Below, piece after piece: positions 59,915 through 64,000 of a DNA stretch of 64,000 nucleotides. The DNA is from Haloplanus salinus (GTDB lineage: Archaea; Halobacteriota; Halobacteria; Halobacteriales; Haloferacaceae). A program made the translations under genes and the position numbers. The notes under the pieces were generated by a model. That model was not told the DNA's origin. It made no database searches and saw only the letters and a list, made by a program, of their open reading frames with translations. How positions within the stretch are numbered: position 1 is the first letter of the stretch; every line of letters starts with the position of its first letter. The stretch spans positions 992,001 to 1,056,000 of the forward strand of contig NZ_QPHM01000001.1 of NCBI RefSeq assembly GCF_003336245.1, written 5' to 3'.

Positions 59915-60862
59915 ATGGGCTTCGAGGAGATGCAGGAAGCCGGCGACGTCGACACCATCTGGCTCGACGGCGAGTTCGTCGACTGGGACGACGCCCAGAT
60001 CCACGTCCTCACCCACGGACTCCACTACGGGACGGGGGTCTTCGAGGGCGTCCGCTGTTACGACACCGATGAGGGTCCGGCCATCTTCCGCTGGGAGGAG
60101 CATCTGGATCGGTTCTACGAATCCGGGAAGCCCTACAATCTGGATATCCCCTTCGGCCGCGAGGAGCTGACGGCGGCGACGAAGGAACTGATCCGTCGGC
60201 AGGAACTGGAGTCGTGTTACATCCGCCCCATCGCCTACTACGGCTACGACATGCTCGGCCTGAACCCCGAGAGCTGTCCGGTGCAGGTCGCCATCGCCGT
60301 CTGGCCGTGGGGCGCGTATCTCGGCGAGGGCGCGCTGGAGGAGGGCGTCGAGGTCACCATCGCCTCGTGGCAGAAGTACGCCTCCTCGCAGATTCCGACC
60401 AACGCGAAGACGACGGGGCCGTATATCAACAGCGTGCTGGCCAGTCTGGAAGCGAAACGGGAGGGCTACGTCGAGGCGCTCCTCCTCAATCAGGAGGGGA
60501 ACGTCGCGGAAGGCCCCGGCGAAAACCTGTTTCTCGTCCGCGACGGCGAAATCTACACGCCCGGCCTCGCCGAGGGCATCCTCGACGGCATCACCCGCAA
60601 CACCGTGATCACGCTCGCCCGCGAGTTGGGTTACACCGTCCACGACGACGCGACGATCAGCCGGGGCGAACTCAACACTGCCGACGAGTTGTTCTTCTCC
60701 GGCACCGCGGCCGAAGTGACGCCGATCCGCAAGGTCGACAACGTCGTCATCGGGGAGGGGACGCGCGGGCCGGTCACGACCGATATCCAACGGACCTTCT
60801 TCGACTTGGTCGAGCGCCGGACCGACGACCACCCCGAGTGGTTCGAGCACGTCGAGGCGTGA
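59915..60862 (+). CDS. ilvE: Branched-chain-amino-acid aminotransferase
   Basis: The 315-residue fold-IV PLP enzyme transfers amino groups to branched-chain 2-oxoacids. Signatures are THGLHYGTGVFEGVRCY, the PLP lysine in TNAKTTGPYINSVLA, and the EGPGENLFLV and EGILDGITRNT loops. I chose the ATG at 59915; an in-frame GTG lies 9 nt upstream. The start lies one base after a short leader-like ORF. Downstream on the opposite strand is the DUF502 gene. Confidence 0.94.
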   Translation: MGFEEMQEAGDVDTIWLDGEFVDWDDAQIHVLTHGLHYGTGVFEGVRCYDTDEGPAIFRWEEHLDRFYESGKPYNLDIPFGREELTAATKELIRRQELESCYIRPIAYYGYDMLGLNPESCPVQVAIAVWPWGAYLGEGALEEGVEVTIASWQKYASSQIPTNAKTTGPYINSVLASLEAKREGYVEALLLNQEGNVAEGPGENLFLVRDGEIYTPGLAEGILDGITRNTVITLARELGYTVHDDATISRGELNTADELFFSGTAAEVTPIRKVDNVVIGEGTRGPVTTDIQRTFFDLVERRTDDHPEWFEHVEA

Positions 60863-60925
60863 GTCCGGTCGACGGTTCGCCCGTCCGTCTCGGCGAACCA
60901 CGGTACGGACGGCGATCACCGTGAG

Positions 60926-61537
60926 TTAGGGCGGCTGCTCCTCGCCGTCGGTCGCCTCCGCGGGGTCCTCCACCGCGATGTCGATGGCACGGTCCTCCTC
61001 CGCGAAGCCGGCGCTGAGGATGCGCGTCAGCGCCTCCTCGACGCTCTCGCCGGTCTCCTCGATCCGACCGGGGTCGACTTCGATGACGAACCCGGTCGTG
61101 ATGTTCGGGGCCGTGGGCATGAACAGCACTTCCTGGCCGTCGGCCGTTGTCTGGCCGGTCTTGAACGCCGTCATGCGGATACCCGGCCACGTCTCCAACC
61201 GAACCGGCTTCTGGAGGTCGTCCGTTCCGGTGAGCGCCGTCTCGACCGCGAGCTTCGAGGCGTTGTAGAGGATGCGGATCAGCGGGACGCGGTTCATCGC
61301 GCTGTCGAGACCCGTCTCGAACAGCCGTCCGATCGTCGTCCGCATCAGGTAGCCGACCGACAGCACAAGCATGGCGAAGACCACGATCGCCACGGGCACG
61401 CCGTAGTAGGGCGGGAGCGTGTCGACGATGGGGAGTTCTGCGACCTTGGTGTAGAGCCAGTTGAGGACGAACAGGATGACGAGGACGGGCACGACGACCA
61501 CCAGTCCGCTGGCCACGTCGCGTCTCCACGAGGACAT
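60926..61537 (-). CDS. DUF502 family membrane protein
   Basis: The 203-residue protein has two N-terminal hydrophobic segments ([19 protein letters not shown] and [20 protein letters not shown]), then a soluble domain with [14 protein letters not shown] and the family-typical [20 protein letters not shown]502 proteins occur widely in bacteria and haloarchaea; function is unknown. The ATG at 61537 (MSSWRRD) was chosen over a longer arginine-poor extension. Downstream Glu/Asp tail is usual for halophiles. Confidence 0.87.
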   Translation of the reverse strand: MSSWRRDVASGLVVVVPVLVILFVLNWLYTKVAELPIVDTLPPYYGVPVAIVVFAMLVLSVGYLMRTTIGRLFETGLDSAMNRVPLIRILYNASKLAVETALTGTDDLQKPVRLETWPGIRMTAFKTGQTTADGQEVLFMPTAPNITTGFVIEVDPGRIEETGESVEEALTRILSAGFAEEDRAIDIAVEDPAEATDGEEQPP

Positions 61538-61629
61538 TACCGGATGGTGGTGGGCGGGGGTCTTCAGCGTGTTCCAACGGGCGAGCGCGATCACCCCCGT
61601 TTAACACCCCGCGGCGGCCTACTCGATCT

Positions 61630-62172
61630 ATGATCGTCTCGCTCGTCGCGGGTGCGCTCTGGGCGATGCTGCCGGCGTACGTTCCGAACAACGCAGCGGT
61701 CCTCGCGGGCGGCGGACGACCCATCGACGGCGGGCGAACCCTCGGCGGCCGCCGGCTACTCGGCGACGGGAAGACTTGGCGCGGGACGGCCGTCGGGACG
61801 CTCGTCGGCGTCGCCCTCGCAGTCGCGCTCAACGCCCTCCAGCCGACCGTCGCCGCGGCGCTCGGGGGCGACCTCCCCACCTTTCCGTTTCGGGCCGCCG
61901 TCGGCCTCGCGCTCGGGGCGATGCTCGGCGACATCGGCGCCTCCTTCCTGAAGCGCCGCCTCGGCCGCCGGCGCGGCGCCGCGGTTCCGGGCCTCGACCA
62001 ACTCGATTTCGTGGTCGGGGCGCTCGCCCTCGCGGTCGTCCTCGCGCCCGGGTGGACCGTCGCGACGTTCTCGCTCCCCCGACTCGCCGTCGTCGTCGTC
62101 GCCACGCCACTACTCCACCTGACGACGAACGCCGGGGCGTACCTGCTGGGACTGAAGGCGGAGCCGTGGTAG
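61630..62172 (+). CDS. carS: CDP-archaeol synthase
   Basis: The 180-residue membrane protein makes CDP-archaeol from unsaturated or saturated digeranylgeranylglycerol phosphate and CTP. It has five hydrophobic segments and the CarS/DUF46 motifs [23 protein letters not shown] and [13 protein letters not shown]. This is a core step in archaeal phospholipid synthesis. It diverges from the DUF502 gene and is followed by the pyrE promoter repeats. Confidence 0.93.
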   Translation: MIVSLVAGALWAMLPAYVPNNAAVLAGGGRPIDGGRTLGGRRLLGDGKTWRGTAVGTLVGVALAVALNALQPTVAAALGGDLPTFPFRAAVGLALGAMLGDIGASFLKRRLGRRRGAAVPGLDQLDFVVGALALAVVLAPGWTVATFSLPRLAVVVVATPLLHLTTNAGAYLLGLKAEPW

Positions 62173-62182
62173 GCGGCGCGCC

Positions 62183-62237
62183 GATTCACGCCGCCGAATC
62201 GCCCCTGTTCCGGGGATTCACGCCGCCGAATCGCCCC
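62183..62237. repeat. Two 23-bp direct repeats upstream of the pyrE TATA box
   Basis: Identical 23-bp units occur at 62183-62205 and 62215-62237, a 32-bp period. Each holds a dyad GATTC-N8-GAATC, as expected for a dimeric regulator's operator. The second copy ends 2 bp before the TATA-like element. Confidence 0.65.
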
Positions 62238-62238
62238 G

Positions 62239-62245
62239 CTTATGT
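62239..62245 (+). promoter_or_regulatory. TATA-like element for pyrE
   Basis: CTTATGT is centred 28 nt upstream of the pyrE ATG at 62270, implying a leaderless transcript starting at or near the ATG. Confidence 0.5.
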
Positions 62246-62269
62246 CGGTTCGCGGCCCCGAACACCCCA

Positions 62270-62794
62270 ATGGCGAATCAAGACCTCATCGGCGCGCTCC
62301 GCGACGCGGACGCGGTAAAGTTCGGCGAGTTCGAACTCTCCCACGGGGGGACGAGCGACTACTACGTCGACAAATACCTCTTCGAGACCGATCCGACCTG
62401 TCTCTCCCTGATCGCGTCGGCCTTCGCGGACCGCCTCGGCGACGACGAAACCCTCGCGGGCGTCGCGCTCGGCGCCGTCCCGCTGGTCGCCGTCACGAGC
62501 GCCGAGACGAACCGTCCGTACGTCATCGCGCGCAAGCAGGCGAAAGAGTACGGCACCGGTAACCGGATCGAAGGGCGACTGTCGGACGGCGAGCGCGTGG
62601 TCGTCCTCGAGGACATCGCCACGACGGGCAAAAGCGCACTCGACGCCGTCGAGGCGCTGCGCGAGGCCGGCGCCGTCGTCGACCGGGTCCTCGTCGTCGT
62701 CGACCGACAGGAGGGTGCGAGCGAACGACTGGCCGAGCACGGGATCGAACTCGAATCGTTGCTGACCGCGGACGACCTGCTGGCGGACGAGTAG
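62270..62794 (+). CDS. pyrE: Orotate phosphoribosyltransferase
   Basis: The 174-residue enzyme makes orotidine monophosphate from orotate and PRPP. The PRPP-binding motif is [13 protein letters not shown] and the Lys-rich region is RKQAKEYG, both typical of haloarchaeal PyrE (the well-known pyrE2 marker type). N-terminal [21 protein letters not shown] is conserved. Two operator-like repeats lie just before its TATA box. Confidence 0.94.
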   Translation: MANQDLIGALRDADAVKFGEFELSHGGTSDYYVDKYLFETDPTCLSLIASAFADRLGDDETLAGVALGAVPLVAVTSAETNRPYVIARKQAKEYGTGNRIEGRLSDGERVVVLEDIATTGKSALDAVEALREAGAVVDRVLVVVDRQEGASERLAEHGIELESLLTADDLLADE

Positions 62795-62828
62795 CGAGGC
62801 GGTCACGACGAGGCCGACCCCACGCGGC

Positions 62829-62954
62829 TCAGAACAGCGAGAGGGACACGATACCGCCGAAGCCGACGGCGATCAAGGCGGCGCCGGGAATCCAGTGAAC
62901 CCATCCGGGGAACATCTCGACGTCCTCGTCGGTATCGGCGGCTTCGGTTGCCAT
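62829..62954 (-). CDS. 41-residue single-helix membrane protein
   Basis: The 41-residue protein has an acidic N-terminus (TEAADTDEDVEM) and one hydrophobic helix, WIPGAALIAVGFGGIVSLSLF. A clear TATA-type promoter, ATACTACTATATG, lies 28 nt upstream of the ATG at 62954, which supports expression from this start. No family is recognised with certainty. Confidence 0.68.
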   Translation of the reverse strand: MATEAADTDEDVEMFPGWVHWIPGAALIAVGFGGIVSLSLF

Positions 62955-62976
62955 GCCATAGCATGAAGAGGCAGCT

Positions 62977-62990
62977 ACATATAGTAGTAT
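62977..62990 (-). promoter_or_regulatory. TATA box for the 41-residue gene
   Basis: ATACTACTATATGT in the transcribed direction, within an A/T-rich run ending in a T-tract, is centred about 28 nt before the ATG. It is among the clearest TATA boxes in the window. Confidence 0.65.
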
Positions 62991-63126
62991 CAATTTTTTG
63001 TGATATGTGCGTTCGGGGGGTCGTCGCATGCCGGCCGTTCACGTCGGCGGGCCGGCACGCGGGGTGGCGAGGGAAGCGGCGCTGTCCCGACCGGCGGCAC
63101 CCGGACACGCGACGGGGGCACGGCCG

Positions 63127-63390
63127 TTACAGCAGGTCCTCGTTGCAGTTCGCGCAGACGGCCATGTCGTTGACCGACTCGCTGGCGGGGTTCTCGCCGC
63201 AAAGCTCGCACGTGTCCATCGTCGGCGACGGGGGCGCGGCCGGACCGGCACGCTGACCGTCGCGCTCGCCCTCGCTCGTCCCCTCCGCCATCGCCTCGTG
63301 GGGGAGCGATGGACCCCGAATCCTCGTGAAATAGAGGACGATACCGAGCAGTGCGAGCGACCCGACGAGGAAGCCGAGTTCGAAAGCCAT
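63127..63390 (-). CDS. Small membrane protein with C-terminal zinc-binding motif
   Basis: The 87-residue protein has an N-terminal helix (FLVGSLALLGIVLYF), a Ser/Glu/Pro-rich linker and a C-terminal treble-clef-like zinc motif CELCGENPASESVNDMAVCANC. Such anchored zinc-finger proteins are common in haloarchaea but uncharacterised. The gene sits between two other small membrane protein genes on the same strand. Confidence 0.75.
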   Translation of the reverse strand: MAFELGFLVGSLALLGIVLYFTRIRGPSLPHEAMAEGTSEGERDGQRAGPAAPPSPTMDTCELCGENPASESVNDMAVCANCNEDLL

Positions 63391-63445
63391 CGGTCGTCTT
63401 ACGTGCCCGACGTTCGTTAGAGTTTCCCACGGATCCGGCCCGCCG

Positions 63446-63679
63446 CTACTCCGGCAAGCCCCACGCCACGCGGTCCCAGAGCCGCTCGTAGGCGTAGTAC
63501 GTTCCCGTCTTGACGAGGTTGGCGACGAAACCGATGCTCGCCGCCTCGCCGAGGTCGCCGACGACGACCCAGGCGACGACGACGGTGACGACCACCATCA
63601 GCAGGCGGTAGCCGAGCGTCTTGAGTACCGCGCGCGACCGTGGTTGGCGCGGCGTTCCGGTGACGAGGCTCGGCCCCAT
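63446..63679 (-). CDS. DUF2061 membrane protein
   Basis: The 77-residue protein (start ATG 63679; a GTG at 63703 would add 8 residues) has RAVLKTLGYRLLMVVVTVVVAWVVVG, a Gly-Glu-Ala loop and VKTGTYYAYERLWDRVAWG, the DUF2061 pattern. Function unknown. An A/T-rich TAAGAGTAACTA lies about 30 nt upstream of the ATG. Only ~90 bp separate it from the TPP enzyme gene on the same strand. Confidence 0.85.
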   Translation of the reverse strand: MGPSLVTGTPRQPRSRAVLKTLGYRLLMVVVTVVVAWVVVGDLGEAASIGFVANLVKTGTYYAYERLWDRVAWGLPE

Positions 63680-63791
63680 ACGATCGCTACGGACTCCGCT
63701 CACCTAAGAGTAACTACTGGCGGTGACTCGTTGGCCTGTTTGTAACCGAAAACAGTTATTCCCCCGCTCGAAACGGCGATCGATCGACGGC

Positions 63792-64000
63792 CTACTCGAG
63801 ATCCGGGCGCGAGAGCTTCGTATACTGTGCGGTGAGGAACTCGAGCAGGACGGGCGTGCCCTCCTTGGTCTTCTCGACGGCGCGTTCGATGGCGTCGGCG
63901 ACGTTGTCCGGATCCTCGATCCGCTCGCCGTAGCCGCCCATCGATTCGGCGAAGTCTGCGTAGTGCCCCGAGAACGGGGTGTCGTAGCTCGCCATCTCGA
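63792..64000 (-). CDS. Thiamine-pyrophosphate-dependent enzyme, C-terminal fragment
   Basis: Only the C-terminal 68 residues lie in the window; the gene continues past the right edge. The sequence SYDTPFSGHYADFAESMGGYGERIEDPDNVADAIERA is the final part of the TPP-binding domain of acetolactate-synthase-like enzymes, where FAxxxGxxGxRVExPxx is conserved, followed by a Val-Leu-Leu-Glu strand. Which enzyme (acetolactate synthase, oxalyl-CoA decarboxylase-like or other) cannot be told from this fragment. Confidence 0.78.
   Translation of the reverse strand, partial: EMASYDTPFSGHYADFAESMGGYGERIEDPDNVADAIERAVEKTKEGTPVLLEFLTAQYTKLSRPDLE

Noticed and set aside
62183-62237. Possible CRISPR array
   Set aside because: Only two repeat copies with a 9-bp gap between them and a dyad inside each; position suggests operators.

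Overview
The window is a gene-dense stretch of a haloarchaeal (class Halobacteria) chromosome. The evidence is very high GC with strong G/C wobble bias, acidic proteins, promoters whose TATA-like box sits 25-28 nt before the start codon (leaderless mRNAs), GTGA/ATGA gene overlaps, and archaeal markers: class I LysRS, S19e, PDCD5, Sec61-beta, SecF-SecD order, archaemetzincin, CarS and class I HMG-CoA reductase. The genus cannot be fixed from sequence alone; a Haloplanus/Haloferax-type relative is a reasonable guess. I found no rRNA, tRNA, CRISPR array or intact insertion sequence.

Layout. 0-3.6 kb: transglutaminase/DUF58/MoxR operon, cut at the left edge. 3.8-13.8 kb: MaoC hydratase, PsiE, epoxide-hydrolase-like enzyme, MFS carrier, AIR-synthase-like protein, JAMM protease with a type 1 IPP-isomerase homologue, CPBP protease, glucose-6-phosphate isomerase, a frameshifted membrane gene and an AEC carrier. 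13.9-25.9 kb: hisS-truA, mobA/yqeC, PDCD5-S19e, a flippase-like protein and thiL on one shared promoter, site-2 protease, MoaE fusion, pyrH-lysS. 25.9-30 kb: small, hypothetical and decayed genes. 29.8-36.2 kb: GMP synthase glutaminase, DUF2070/DUF373 membrane pair, prenyl synthase, EtfAB. 36.4-39.5 kb: a haloarchaea-specific surface cluster with a membrane-anchored helix-turn-helix protein. 39.5-47.3 kb: small metabolic genes, an interrupted carbonic anhydrase, archaemetzincin, HMG-CoA reductase. 47.3-52.2 kb: regulators, a COG1361-type surface protein and an ABC exporter. 52.3-64 kb: mch, SecFD, RNase HII, a prohibitin-like protein, ilvE with a possible leader peptide, carS, pyrE and small membrane proteins.

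Themes. Isoprenoid lipid synthesis recurs (hmgA, idi homologue, prenyl diphosphate synthase, carS). Molybdenum-cofactor genes (mobA, yqeC, moaE) share the window with a JAMM protease of the kind that removes SAMP modifiers, for which MoaE is a known target in Haloferax. The most distinctive feature is a set of very small palindromic elements without genes of their own. One, 49 bp long and flanked by a 9-bp duplication, breaks the carbonic anhydrase. Two copies of a 35-bp palindromic block sit at gene ends. Three hairpins lie in frame inside an HNH-like gene. Another inverted-repeat element precedes mobA. No complete new defence or mobile system is evident; the best candidates for undescribed biology are these micro-elements, the 36.4-39.5 kb surface/regulator cluster and the ilvE leader.
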